Source: Callipepla californica brunnescens
Lineage: Eukaryota; Chordata; Aves; Galliformes; Odontophoridae
Assembly (NCBI GenBank): GCA_023055505.1
Contig: JALIRH010000122.1
Coordinates: forward strand, 588,501 to 652,500
DNA: 64,000 nt
Direction: 5' to 3'
In this document: piece by piece, positions 24,632-37,433 of the stretch
Position numbering within the stretch: the stretch's first letter is position 1
Layout: the number at the start of each line of letters is the position of its first letter
The notes under the pieces: model-generated
Seen by the model: only the letters and a program-made list of their open reading frames with translations
Told to the model about the DNA's origin: nothing
Database searches by the model: none
Position numbers and translations under genes: made by a program

Positions 24632-24774
24632 GTCAGCGCGGGGACCCCGAAACGGGTGGGGGAGGGCAAAAGGGGCGGTGTTACAATAAAAGGGGCGGGG
24701 ATCAGCCCATCCACATTGGTGGGCTTCCATGATGGGACGGGGAATACAAAAACAGGGGCGGGGGGAACCAGCTG

Positions 24775-27700
24775 CCCACTGCTGCTTCACTGCTGCCACA
24801 TAGCCTCCTCATAGCTGCCCAATGCTGCCCCATAGCTGCCCTACTGCAGCCACATAGCTGCCTCATAGCTGCCTCACTAGTACCCCATAGCTGCCCCATA
24901 GCCTCCCATTAGCCTCCTCATAGCTACCCCACTGCTGCCCCAAAGCTACCTTACTGCAGCCTCATAGCTGCTCCACTCACGCCCCATAGCCGCCCCATAG
25001 TTAACTCCCTGCTGCCCCATAGCCGCCCCATAGCCACCTCATAGCTGTTCCTCTGCTGCCCCATAGCTGCCCCACTCTTGCCTTATAGCCACCCCATATC
25101 TGCCCCATTGGCTTCCCATATCCGCCTCATAGCTGCCCCGTAGCTACCCCATTCTTGCCCAATAGCTGCCCCACTACTGCCCCATAACCTTCCCATGGCC
25201 AGCTCATAGCTGCACACTGCTGCCCCATAGCCTTTCCATAGTCTCCACATAGCCGCCCCATAGCTGCCTCACTTCTAACCCATAACTACCCCATGGCTTC
25301 CCCACTGCTGCCCCATAGCTGCTCCACTGCTGCCCCATAGCCGCCCCATAGGCTCCTCTCGTCTGCCCCACTGCTGCCCCACTGCTGCCTAATAGCAGCC
25401 CCATACCTGCCACACTGCTGCCCCACAGCTGCTCCATAGCATCCCAATAGCCTCCTCATAGCTGCCCGATGCTGCCCCATAGGTGCCCCACTGCTGCCCC
25501 TAGCCTCCATATAGCTTCCTCATATCTGCCCATTAGCTGCCTCATTGCAGCCCCATAACTTCCCCATGGCTGCCTCACTGCTGCTCCATAGCTGCCACAT
25601 AGCTGCCCCACTACTGCCACATCACTGCCCCTCTCTTGCCCCATAGCTGCCCCAGTTTTGTCCAATAGCTGCCCCAGTACTACCCCACAGCCTCCCCATG
25701 GCCAACTCATAGCTGCCCCACTCTTTCCACATAGCTGCCCACTTCTGCCCCATAGCCTCCCCATAGCTTCCTCATAGCTTCCCCATAGTTGCCTCACAGC
25801 TGCCCCATAGCCTCTCTGTAGCCTTCTCATAGCTATCCCATTAGATGCCACATAGCTGTCACATAGGCACCTCATAGCTGCCTTACTTCTGCCAAATAAC
25901 AACCTCAGAGCTGCCCCACTGCTGCCCCATAGGCTCCCCAAAGCATCCTCATAGATGCTCCATAACTGCCCCATAGCTTCCTCACTGCTCCCCCGTAACT
26001 GTTCCTATAGCCTTCACAATGCTACTGCACTGCTGCCCCATAGCTGCCCCACTGCTGCCTCATAGCTACCCCACTGCTGCCCCATAGCTGCCCTACTCTT
26101 GCCAAATAGCTGCCCAACTTTTGCCCTTTACCTCCCCCGCTACTGCCCCATAGCCTCCCCATAGCATCCTCATAGCTGCCCCATAGCTTCCTCACTGCTG
26201 CCCCATAACTGCCCCATGGCTGCTTCAGTGCTGCCCCATAGCTGCCCCATAGCTAACTCACTGCTGCCCCATAGCTACATCCCTGCTGCCCTATAGCTGC
26301 CACATAGCTGCCTCATAGCTGCACCACTGCTGCCCCATAGCCGACCCATAGCTATCTCACTGCTGCCCCATAGCCTCCCCATAGCCACCTCATAGCTGCC
26401 CCTCTGCTGCCCCATAGCTGCCCCACTCTTGCCCCAAAGCCGCCCCATGTCTGCCCCATAGGCTCCCCATATCCTGCTCATAGCTGCCTCACTGCTTTTT
26501 ATAGGTGCCCCACTACTGCCTCACTGCTGCCTCAATGCTGCCCCATGGCTGCTTCATAGCTGCCCCATAGCTGCCTCACTGCTGCTCCATAGCCGCCCCA
26601 TAGCCTTCTCATAGCTGGCCCGTAGATCCCCCAGTGCTGTTCCATAGATGCCCCACTGCTGTTCCATAGCTGCCCCATTGCAGTTTTATAGCTGCCCCAC
26701 TACTGCTTTATAGCCGCCCCATAGCTGCCGCACTACTGCCCCATAGCTGCCCCACTACTGCCCCACTTCTGCCCCTCTGCTGCTTCATACCTGCTCCACT
26801 ACTGCCAAAAAGCTGCCCCGCAGCTGCCCCGTAGCCTCCCCATAGCCTCCTCATAACTGCCCCACTGCTGCCCCATAGCATTGCCATATCCTCCTCACAT
26901 CTGCATCACTGCTGCCCCATAACGGCTTCATACCTGCCTTACTGCTGCCCCATATCTGCCACATAGTTGCCTCATATCTACCCCACAGCTGCTCAATATC
27001 TGCCCCATAGCTAACTCACTGCTGCCCCATTGCCTCCCCATAGGTAACTCACTGCTGCCCCACTGCTGCGCCATAGCTGCCCCAGTGCTGCCCCATAGCA
27101 GCCCCACTCTTTCCCCGTAGCCGCCCAATATCTGACCCATAGCCTCCTCCTAACCTCCTCATAACCACCACATAGTTGCCCCACTGCTGCCCCCTATCTG
27201 CCCCACTGCTTCAATATAGCCCCCTCATAGCTGCCCCACCGCTGCCCCATAGTATTCCAATAGCCTCCTCATAGCTACCCCATAGCTGCCTCACTGATGC
27301 TCCTTTCCTGCCCCACTGCTGTTTCACTGCTGTCCCAGAGCTGCCCCACGGCTTCCACACTACTGCCACGCCATAGCCAGCTCATAGCTGTTCCACTGCT
27401 GCCCCATAGCTGCCCCACTCTTGCCCCATAGCCGCCGCATATCTGCCCCATATGCTCCCCATATCCTCCTCATAGCTGCCACATAGCTGCCCTACTCTTG
27501 CCCCATAGCTGCCCCAAAGACACCCCATAGCTACCCCACTACTGCCCCATAGCCTCTCCATAGCCACCTCATAGCTGTTCCACTGCTGCCCCATAGCTCC
27601 CTCGTAGCTGCCCACTGTTGCCCCATAGCCTTCCATTAGTTTCCTCATAGCTGCCCCATAGCTGTGCCATGGCTTCGACACTGCTGCCCCACAGCTACCC

Positions 27701-30592
27701 AATAGCCTCCTCATAGCTGCCCCGTCGCTGCCCTATGGCTGCCTCATAGCCACCCAATAGCTGCGCCACTGTTGCCCCATAGCTGCTTCACTGCTCCCCC
27801 ATAGCTGCCCCACTCTTGCGCCAAAGACGCCCCATATCTGCCCCATATGCTCCCCGTATCCTGCTCATAGCTGCCTCACTGCTGCCCCATAGCTGCCTCA
27901 CTGCTTCCTTATTGCTGCCCCACTGCTGCATCACTACTGCCCTATAGCTCCCGCATTGCCTCATCATAGCCTCCTCATAGCTACCCCACTGCTGATTCAC
28001 TGCTGCCCCATAGCTGCCCCATGGCAGCTTCATAGCTGCCCCATAGCTGCCCCACAGCTGCCTCTCTGCTGCCCCATAGCCGCCCCATAGCCTTCTCATA
28101 GCTGGCCCATAGCTCCCCCAATGGTGTTCCATAGATGCCCCACTACTGCCCCATAGCCACCCCATAGCTGCCCCATAGCTGCCCCACTGCTGCCCCATTG
28201 CCTCCCCATAGCTTCCCCGTAGCTGACTCACTGCAGCCCTATAACTGCCCCATGGGTACCTCACTGCTGCCCCATATCTGCCCCATAGCGTCTCAATAGC
28301 CTCCTCATAGCTTCCCCACTGCTGCCCTATAGCTGCCCTAATGCAACCACATAGCTGTTTCATAGCTGCCTCACTCGTACCCCATAGGTACCTCAGAGCT
28401 GCCCCATAGCCTTCCAATAGCCTCCTCATAGCTGCCCCATAGCTGCCCCTCTCTTTCCCCGTGACCGCTCCATAGATGACCCATAGCCTCCTCCTAAACT
28501 CCTTATAGCCATCTCATAGCTGCACCACTGCTGCCCCATAGCTGCCCCACTGCTGCCCTAGAGCCCCCTCATAGCTGCCCCACCGCTGCCCCATAGCCCT
28601 CCAATAGCCTCCTCATAGCTACTCCATAGCTGCCTCACTGATGCCTCATAGCTGCCCCATGGCTTCCACACTGCTGCCCCACAGGTGCCCCATAGCCTCC
28701 TCATAGCTGCCCTGTAGCTGCCCTATGGCTGCCTCATAGCCACCCAATAGCTGCGCCACTATTGCCCCATAGCTGCTTCACTGCTGCCCCATAGCTGCCT
28801 CATTGCTGCCCCAGAACTGCCCGATGGCTGCCTCACTGCTACTCCATTGCTGCCCCATAGCTGCCGCACTGCTGCCCCATCGCTGCTCTACTCTTGCCCC
28901 ACTGCTGCCCCACTTTTGCCCAATAGCTGCCCCACTATTATCCCACAGCCTCCCCATAGCCAACTCACTGCTGCCCTACTCTTTCCCCATAGCTGCCCGA
29001 CTTCTGCCCCATAGCCTCCCCATAGCTTCCTCATAGCTTCCCCATAGCTTCCTCACTGCTGCCCCATAACAGCCCCATTGCTGCCTCACTGCTGCCCCAT
29101 AGCTGCCCAATAGCCTCCCTATAGCCTCCTCATAGCTACCCCATTGCTGCCCCATGACTACATCTCTGCTGCCCTTTACCTGCCACCTAGCTGCCTCATA
29201 GTTGCCCCACTGCTGCCACATAGCCGCCCCATAGCTAACTCACTGCTGCCCCATAGTCTCCCCGTAGCCACCTCATAGTTGGCCCACTGTAACCCCATAG
29301 CTGCCCCACTCTTGCCCCAAAGCCGCCCCATATCTGCCCCATATGCTCCCCATATCCTGCTCATAGCTGCCTCACTGCTGCCCCATAGCTGCCTCACTGC
29401 TTCCTTATTGCTGCTCCACTGCTGCATCACTACTGCTCTATAGCTCCCGCATTGCCTTGTCATAGCCTCCTCATAGCTGCCCCACTGCTGACTCACTGCT
29501 GCCTCAATGCTGCCCCATGGCAGCTTCATAGCTGCCCCAATGCTGCCCCACAGCTGCCTCACTGCTGCCCCATAGCTGCCCCATAGCCTTCTCATAGCTG
29601 GCCCATAGCTCCCCCAATGGTGTTCCATAGATGCCCCACTACTGCCCCATAGCCACAACATAACTGCCCCATAGCTGCCCCACTGCTGCCCCACTGCTGC
29701 CCCATAGCTTCCCCGTAGCTAACTCACTGCAGCCCTATAACTGCCCCATGGGTACCTCACTGCTGCCCCATAGCTGCCCCATAGCATCTCAATAGCCTCC
29801 TCATAGCTTCCCCACTGCTGACTCACTGCTGCCTCAATGCTGCCCCATGGCAGCTTCATAGCTGCCCCACAGCTGCCTAACTGCTGCCCCATAGCCTTCT
29901 CATAGCTGGCCCATAGCTCCCCCAATGGTGTTCCATAGATGCCCCACTACTGCCCATTAGATGCCCCACTACTGCCCCATTGCCTCCCCAAAGCTTCCTT
30001 GTAGCTAACTCACTGCAGCCTAATAACTGCCCCATGGGTACCTCACTGCTGCCCCATAGCTGCCCCATAGCGTCTCAATAGCCTCCTCATAGCTTCCCCA
30101 CTGCTGCCCTATAGCTGCCCTAATGCAACCACATAGCTGTTTCATAGCTGCCTCACTCGTACCCCATAGGTACCTCAGAGCTGCCCCATAGCCTTCCAAT
30201 AGCCTCCTCATAGCTGCCCCATAGCTGCCCCTCTCTTTCCCCGTGACCGCTCCATAGATGACCCATAGCCTCCTCCTAAACTCCTTATAGCCACCTCATA
30301 GCTGCCCACTGCTGCCCCATAGCTGCCCCACTGCTGCCCCATAGCCTCCCCACAGCTTCCCCATAGCTGACTCACTGCAACCCCATAGCTGCCCCATAGC
30401 CTCCCAATAGCCTCCTCATAGCTACCCCACTGCTGCCCCATATCCGCTTCATACCTGCCTCAATGCTGCCCCAGAGCTGCCCCATAGCCTTCTCATAGCC
30501 ACCTCATAGCTGACTCACTGGTGCCCAATAGCTGCCCCACTGTTGCCCTATAGTACCCTCGTAGCTGCCCACTATTGCTCCATAGCCCTCCC
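24775..30592 (-). repeat. 11-bp minisatellite, left block (C-rich on + strand)
   Basis: Tandem 11-mers are of two main forms, on the minus strand GGGGCAGCTAT and GGGGCAGCAGT, with many variants (GAGGAGGCTAT, GGGGCAAGAGT). The block starts about 140 bp after SGF29 exon 2. Because 11 is not a multiple of 3, all three minus-strand frames give the same 11-residue periodic peptide (GQLWGSSGAAM-like). The long open frames here are therefore not genes. A diverged ~1.78-kb duplication is visible, with block 28,305-28,500 repeated at 30,085-30,280. Confidence 0.95.
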
Positions 30593-30605
30593 CAGCTGTG
30601 GGGCA
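30585..30605. other. Palindrome junction: strand-composition flip
   Basis: Within about 15 bases the repeat changes from CCATAG/GCTGCC units to GGGGCAGCTATG units, around the short self-complementary core CAGCTG at 30,593-30,598. The first 300 bases to the right resemble inverted copies of about 29,330-29,545 and not the immediately adjacent left sequence, so the switch point is offset from perfect symmetry. Confidence 0.8.
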
Positions 30606-33600
30606 GCTATGAAGCTGCCATGGGGCAGCATTGAGGCAGCAGTGAGTCAGCAGTGGGGCAGCTATGAGGAGGCTATGATGAGGCAATGCGGGAGCTATAG
30701 GGCAGTAGTGATGCAGCAGTGGGGCAGCAATAAGGAAGCAGTGAGGCAGCTATGGGACAGCAGTGAGGCAGCTATGAGCAGGATATGGGGAGCCTACAGG
30801 GCAGATAGAGGACGGCTTTGGGGCAAGAGTGGGGCAGCTATGGGGCAGCAGAGGGGCAGCCGTGAGGTGGCTACGGGGAGGCTATGGGGCAGCAGTGAGT
30901 TAGCTATGGGGCGGGTATAGGGCAGCAGTGGGGCAGCTATGTGGCAGCTATGGGGCAGTAGTGGGATAGCTATGTGAAGGCTACAGGGAGGCTATGGGGT
31001 ATCTATGGGGCTGCAATGAAACGGCCACGGAGCAGTTATGGGGCAGCAGTGAGAAATCTATGGGGCAGCTATTAGGATGCTATGGGGAGGCTATGGGGAA
31101 AGAGTGGGGCAGTTATGAGGTGGATATGGGGCAGCAGTGAGGCAGCAGTGAGGAGGCTTTGGGGAGGCTATGGGGCAGCAGTTGGGTAGATATGAGGCAG
31201 CTACGTGGCAGCTATGGGGCAGCAGTGGGGCAGCTATGTGATGGCTATAGGGAGGCTATGGGGCAGAAGTGGGGCTGCTATGGTGCAAGAGTGGGGCAGC
31301 TAAGAGTTGGCTATGGAGAGGCTGTGGGGTAGTAGTGGGGCAGCTATTGGGCAAGAGTGGGGCAGCTATGGGGCAAGAGAGGGGCAGCTATGGAGCAGCT
31401 ATGAGGAGGCTATGGGGAGGCTATGGGGCAGCAGTGGTGCAACTATGAGTTGGATATGGGAAGGTTATAAGGCAGTAGTGGGGCAGTGATGGGGCAGCTA
31501 TGTGGCAGCTATGAGGAGGATATGGGGAGCATATGGGACAGATATGGGGCGGCTATGGGGCAAGAGTGGGGCAGCTATGGGGCAGCAGTGGAACAGCTAT
31601 GAGATGGCTATGGCGTGGCTATGGGGCACCTGTGGGGCAGTAGAGTGGAAGCCATGGGGCAGGTATGGGGCAGCAGTGAGGAAGCTATGGGGCAGCAGTA
31701 GGGCAGGTATGGGGCAGCAGTGGGGCAGCTATTGGGCGGCTATGAAGCAGCCATAGGGAAGCTATGGGGCAGGTATGAGGAGGCTTTGGGGAGGCTATGG
31801 GGCAGCTGTGGGGCAACAGTGTGGAAACTATAGGGCAGCTATGGGGCAGCTATGGGGCAGCTATGAGGAGGCTTTGGGGAGGCTATGGGGCAGCTCTGAG
31901 GTACCTATGGGGTACGAGTGAGGCAGCTATGAGGCAGCTATGTGGTTGCATTAGGGCAGCTATAGGGCAGCAGTGGGGAAACTTTGAGGCGTCTATTGGG
32001 ACGCTATGGGGCAGCTATGGGGCAGCAGTGAGGTACCCATGGGGCAGTTATTAGGCTGCAGTGAGTTAGCTAAGGGGAAGCTATGGGGAGGCTATGGGGC
32101 AGCAGTGGGGCAGCAGTGGGGCAATAGTGGGGCAGCAGTGGGGTGGCTATAAGGCAGTAGTGGGGTAGCTATGGGGTGGCTTTGGGGCAGCTATGGGGCA
32201 AGAGTGGGGCAGCTATGGGGCAGCAGAGGGGCAGCTATGAGGTGGCTATGGGGAGGCTATGGGGCAGCAGTGAGATAGCTATGGGTCGGCTATGGGGCAG
32301 CAGTGGTGCAGCTATGAGGCAGCTATGTGGCAGCTATAGGGCAACAGGGATGTAGCTATAGGGCAGCTATGAGGAGGCTATAGGGCAGCTATGGGGCAGC
32401 ACTGAAGCAGCCATGGGGCAGTTATGGGGCAGCAGTGAGGAAGCTATGGGGCAGCTATGAGGATGCTATGGGGAGGCTATGGGGCAGTAGCGGGGGAGGT
32501 AAAGGGCAAAAGTTGGGCAGCTATTTGGCAAGAGTAGGGCAGCTATGGGGCAGCAGTGGGGTAGCTATGAGGCAGCAGTGGGGCAGCTATGGGGCAGCAG
32601 TGCAGTAGCATTGTGAAGGCTATAGGAACAGTTACGGGGGAGCAGTGAGGAAGCTATGGGGCAGTTATGGAGCATCTATGAGGATGCTTTGGGGAGCCTA
32701 TGGGGCAGCAGTGGGGCAGCTCTGAGGTTGTTATTTGGCAGAAGTAAGGCAGCTATGAGGTGACTATGTGACAGCTATGTGGCATCTAATGGGATAGCTA
32801 TGAGAAGGCTATAGAGAGGCTATGGGGCAGCTGTGAGGCAACTATGGGGAAGCTATGAGGAAGCTATGGGGAGGCTATGGGGCAGAAGTGGGCAGCTATG
32901 TGGAAAGAGTGGGGCAGCTATGAGTTGGCCATGGGGAGGCTGTGGGGTAGTACTGGGGCAGCAGTGGGGCACCTATGGGGCAGCATCGGGCAGCTATGAG
33001 GAGGCTATTGGGATGCTATGGAGCAGCTGTGGGGCAGCAGTGTGGCAGGTATGGGGCTGCTATTAGGCAGCAGTGGGGCAGACGAGAGGAGCCTATGGGG
33101 CGGCTATGGGGCAGCAGTGGGGCAGCTATGGGGCAGCAGTGGAAAAGCCATGGGGTAGTTATGGGTTAGAAGTGAGGCAGCTATGGGGCAGCTATGTGGA
33201 GACTATGGAAAGGCTATGGGGCAGCAGTGTGCAGCTATGAGTTGGCCATGGGAAGGTTATGGGGCAGTAGCGAGGCAGCTATTGGGCAAGAATGGGGTAG
33301 CTATGGGGCAGCTATGGGGAGGCTATGGGGCAGCACTGGGGCAGCTATGAGTTGGATATGGGAAGGTTATGGTGCAGTAGTGGGGCCGCTATGGGGCAGT
33401 AGTGGGGCAGCTGTTGGGCAGCACTGGGGCAGCTATGGGGCAAGAGTGGGGCAGCTATGTGGCAGCTATGAGGAGGATATGGGGAGCATATGGGGCAGAT
33501 ATGGGGCGGCTATGGGGCAAGAGTGGGGCAGCTATGGAGCAGCAGAGGGGCAGCTATGAGATGGCTATGGCGTGGCTATGGGGCACCTGTGGGGCAGTAG

Positions 33601-36600
33601 TGTGGAAGCCATGGGGCAGCTATGGGACAGCAGTGAGGCAGCAGTGGGGCAGAGAAGGGGCAGCAGTGAGGAAGCTATGGGGCAGCAGTGGGGCAGGTAT
33701 GGGGCAGCAGTGGGGCAGCTATTGAGCGGCTATGAAGCAGCCATAGGGCAGCTATGGGGCAGGTATGAGGAGGCTTTGGGGAGGCTATGGGGCAGCTCTG
33801 AGGTACCTATGGGGTACGAGTGAGGCAGCTATGAGGCAGCTATGTGGTTGCATTAGGGCAGCTATAGGGCAGCAGTGGGGAAACTTTGAGGCGGCTATTG
33901 GGACGCTATGGGGCAGCTATGGGGCAGCAGTGAGGTACCCATGGGGCAGTTATTAGGCAGCAGTGAGTCAGCTATGGGGAAGCTATGGGGAGCCTATGGG
34001 GCAGCAGTGGGGCAGCAGTTGGGCAGCAGTGGGGCGGCTATGTGGCAGTAGTGGGGCAGCTATGGGGTGGCTTTGGAGCAGCTATGGGGCAAGAGTGGGG
34101 CAGCTATGTGGCAGCTATGAGGAGGATATGGGGAGCCAATGGGGCAGATATGGGGCGGCTATGTGGCAAGAGTGGGGCAGCTATGGGGCAGCAGTGGAAC
34201 AGCTATGAGATGGCTATGGCGTGGCAGTAGTGTGGAAGCCATGGGGCAGCTCTGGGACAGCAGTGAAACAGCAGTGGGGCAGAAAAGGAGCATCAGTGAG
34301 GCAGCTATGGGGTAGCTATGAGGAGGCTATTGGAATACTACGGGGCAGCGGTGGGGCAGCTATGAGGGGGGTAATATGGAAGCAGTGGGGCAGATAGGGG
34401 GCAGCAGTGGGGCAGCTATGTGGTGGCTATGAAAAGGTTAGGAGAAGGCTATGGGTCAGCTATGGAGCGGCTATTGGGAAAGAGTGGGGCAGCAATGGAG
34501 CAGCAGTGGTGCAGCAAAACGGTGGCTATGAGGAGGTTAGGAGAAGGCTATGGGTCAGCTATGGGGAGGCCACGGGGAAAGAGTGGGGCTGCTATGGGGC
34601 AGCACTGGGGCAGCTATGGCGCAGCAGTGGGGCAGCAGTGAGTTACCTATGGGGAGGCTATGGGGCAGCAGTGAGTTAGCTATGGGGCAGATATGGAGCA
34701 GCTGTGGGGTAGATATGAGGCAACTATGTGGCAGATATGTGGCAGCAGTGGGGCAGGTATGGGGCCGCTATGGGGCAGCAGTGATGCAGCTATGGGGCAG
34801 CTATGGGGAAAGATTGGGGCCGCTATGGGGCAGCAGTGATGCAGCTATGGGGAAGCAGTGATGCAGCGATGAGGAGGATATGGCGATGCTATGGGGCAGC
34901 AGTGGGGCAGTTATGAGGAGGCTATGAGGAGGCTACGGAGCAGCTGCGGGGCAGCTTTTTGGCAGTAGTGGAGCAGGTATGAAGCAGCAGAAAGGCAGAA
35001 GTGGGGCAGTAGTGGGGCAGCTATGGGGCAGTAGTGCGGCAGCTATGGGGCGGCTATAAAGCAGTAGTGGGGCATCTAATGGGCAGTAGTGGGGCAGCTA
35101 TAAAACTGCAATGGGGCAGCTATGGAACAGCAGTGGGGCATCTATGGAACAGCACTGGGGGATCTACGGGCCAGCTATGAGGAGGCTATGGGGCGGCTAT
35201 GGAGCAGCAGTGAGGCAGCTATGGGGCAGCTATGAAGCAGCCATGGGGCAGCATTGAGGCAGCAGTGGGGCACCTATAAGGAAGCAGTGAGGCAGCTATG
35301 AGCAGGATATGGGGAGCCTATGGGGCAGACATGGGGCGGCTTTGGGGCAAGAGTGGGGCAGCTATGGGGCAGCAGAGGGGCAGCTATGAGGTGGCTATGG
35401 GGAGGCTATGGGGCAGCAGTGAGATAGCTATGGGTCGGCTATGGGGCAGCAGTGGTGCAGCTATGAGGCAGCTATGTGGCAGCTATAGGGCAGTAGGGAT
35501 GTAGCTATGGGGCAGCAGTGAGTTAGCTATGGGGCAGCTATGGGGCAGCACTGAAGCAGCCATGGGGCAGTTATGGGGCAGCAGTGAGGAAGCTATGGGG
35601 CAGCTATGAGGATGCTATGGGGAGGCTATGGGGCAGTAGCGGGGGAGGTAAAGGGCAAAAGTTGGGCAGCTATTTGGCAAGAATAGGGCAGCTATGGGGC
35701 AGCAGTGGGGTAGCTATGAGGCAGCAGTGGGGCAGCTATGGGGCAGCAGTGCAGTAGCATTGTGAAGGCTATAGGAACAGTTACGGGGCAGCAGTGAGGA
35801 AGCTATGGGGCAGTTATGGGGCATCTATGAGGATGCTATGGGGAGCCTATGGGGCAGCAGTGGGGCAGCTATGAGGTGGCTATGTGACAGCTATGTGGCA
35901 TCTAATGGGATAGCTATGAGAAGGCTATAGAGAGGCTATGGGGCAGCTATGGGGCAGCTGTGAGGCAACTATGGGGAAGCTATGAGGAAGCTATGGGGAG
36001 GCTATGGGGCAGAAGTGGGCAGCTATGTGGAAAGAGTGGGGCAGCTATGAGTTGGCTATGGGGAGGCTGTGGGGTAGTACTGGGGCAGCTATTGGACAAA
36101 ACTGGGGCAGCTATGGGGCAAGAGAGGGGCAGTGATGTGGCAGTAGTGGGGCAGCTATGTGGCAGCTATGGAGCAGCAGTGAGGCAGCCATGGGGAAGTT
36201 ATGGGGCAGCAATGAGGCAGCTAATGGGCAGATATGAGGAAGCTATATGGAGGCTAGGGGCAGCAGTGGGGCACCTATGGGGCAGCATTGGACAGCTATG
36301 AGGAGGCTATTGGGATGCTATGGAGCAGCTGTGGGGCAGCAGTGTGGCAGGTATGGGGCTGCTATTAGGCAGCAGTGGGGCAGCAGTGGGGCAGATGAGA
36401 GGAGCCTATGGGGCGGCTATGGGGCAGCAGTGGGGCAGCCATGGGGTAGTTATGGGTTAGAAGTGAGGCAGCTATGGGGCAGCTATGTGGAGACTATGGA
36501 AGGGCTATGGGGCAACAGTGTGCAGCTATGAGCTGGCCATGGGAAGGTTATGGGGCAGTAGTAAGGCAGCTATTGGGCAAGAATGGGGTAGCTACGGGGC

Positions 36601-36880
36601 AGCTATGAGGAGGATATGGGGAGCCAATGGGGCAGATATGGGGTGGCTATAAGGCAAGAGTGGGGCAGCTATGGGGCAGCAGAGGAACAGCTATGAGGTG
36701 GCTATGTGGCTGCAGTAGGGCAGCTATGGGGCAGCATTGGGCAGCTATGAGAAGGCTATGGGGAGGCTATGGGGCAGCTTTGTGGCGGCTATGGGGCAGT
36801 ATTGGGACATCTTTTGGGCAGCAGTGGGGCAGCTATGAGGAGGCTATGGGGCAGCAGTGGAGCAGCAGTGGGCAGCTGGT
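30593..36880 (+). repeat. 11-bp minisatellite, right block (G-rich on + strand)
   Basis: The same 11-mers occur here with the G-rich strand now on +. GGGG recurs every 11 bases with 7-base spacers over more than 6 kb, which has strong G-quadruplex potential. Large internal duplications are visible: a block near 31,911 recurs at 33,813 (1.90 kb apart), and 32,170-33,280 recurs at about 35,320-36,590 (3.15 kb apart at the CGGGGGAGGTAAAGG landmark, 32,491 and 35,640). The outer part mirrors the left block. Confidence 0.95.
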
Positions 36881-37014
36881 TCCCCCCGCTCCTGTTTTTG
36901 TATTCCCCGTCCCTTCATGGAAGCCCACCAATGTGGATGGGCTGATCCCCGCCCCTTTTATTGTAACACCGCCCCTTTTGCCCCCCCCACCCGTTTCGGG
37001 GTCCCCGCGCTGAC

Positions 37015-37084
37015 TTGTTCTCGGGCTGCATCCTCCCGTGGGTTTTCTGGATGTCGATGAGCTTGTGCTCGCTGCTTGTGCTCC
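37015..37084 (-). pseudogene. SGF29: SGF29 coding exon 2, right copy
   Basis: This is the mirror of 24,562-24,631, 70 bp, with the same acceptor, donor and frame problem. It is separated from the minisatellite edge by about 135 bp. No exon 3 is found before the repeats. Confidence 0.77.
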
Positions 37085-37358
37085 CTGCGGGGGGAGTGGC
37101 GGCCTCAGCCCCATACGCCCTCCCCACATCGACGGCCCTGGACCCACAACCCCGACCCCAGCCCCATAACCCCGACCCCACATCTGCAGCCCCAGCCCCA
37201 TAACTGAGCACCCGGACTTAGATACGAGCACTGAGCCCCATTAGCTCCAACCCCTGCCCCACATCCCCGTCCCCCACCCAACTCCGCCCCACCCACCCAC
37301 ACCCTATTCCCCCCTTCTCCCTCCGCCACCCCGCTCTCCCCCCTTTCCCCTCCCCGAC

Positions 37359-37433
37359 CTGCGTGTGCGCGAGCAGCCGCTGTAGCTCCGCCAGGAGCTC
37401 CACGTTGCGCGACCTCCCCTCCGCCAACGCCAT
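37359..37433 (-). pseudogene. SGF29: SGF29 coding exon 1, right copy
   Basis: The mirror of 24,212-24,286 encodes the same 25 residues. The donor reads CAG/GTCGGG, one base different from the left copy (GTGGGG), and remains usable in principle. The two SGF29 fragments face each other across the minisatellite. Confidence 0.77.

Larger units (their letters stand above)
1..30592 (+). repeat. Left arm of giant inverted repeat
   Basis: All elements here recur as reverse complement in the right arm, in the same outward order. Matching features give coordinate sums of 61,646 (SGF29 exon 2), 61,680 (XPO1 pseudogene exons 1-3), 61,691 (exons 4-5 and solo LTR), 61,738 (exons 7-9 and ERV LTR) and 61,746 (satellite). 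The two arms encode identical 121-codon (19,731-20,096) and 110-codon (13,696-14,028) stretches, so they are very similar. The minisatellite part (24,775-30,592) matches well in its outer portion and becomes scrambled toward the centre. Confidence 0.97.

Noticed and set aside
23765..24732. Long Ala/Arg/Pro-rich frames over the CpG island (also 37,105-37,919)
   Set aside because: GC-rich sequence lacks stops in all frames. The only supported coding here is the short SGF29 exon 1.
30585..30605. The centre as a replication origin or hairpin telomere
   Set aside because: There is only a 6-bp self-complementary core. No origin or telomere-resolution motif is recognisable and sequence alone cannot support it.
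25456..36531. Many long open frames encoding Trp/Gly/Ser/Ala-rich repeat peptides (GQLWGSYGAAM-like)
   Set aside because: They arise because the 11-bp repeat lacks stops on its G-rich strand and gives the same peptide in all three frames. There are no splice, start or conservation signs of coding.
24775..36880. Possible CRISPR-like array
   Set aside because: The repeats are contiguous 11-mers without unique spacers, and the surrounding DNA is vertebrate.
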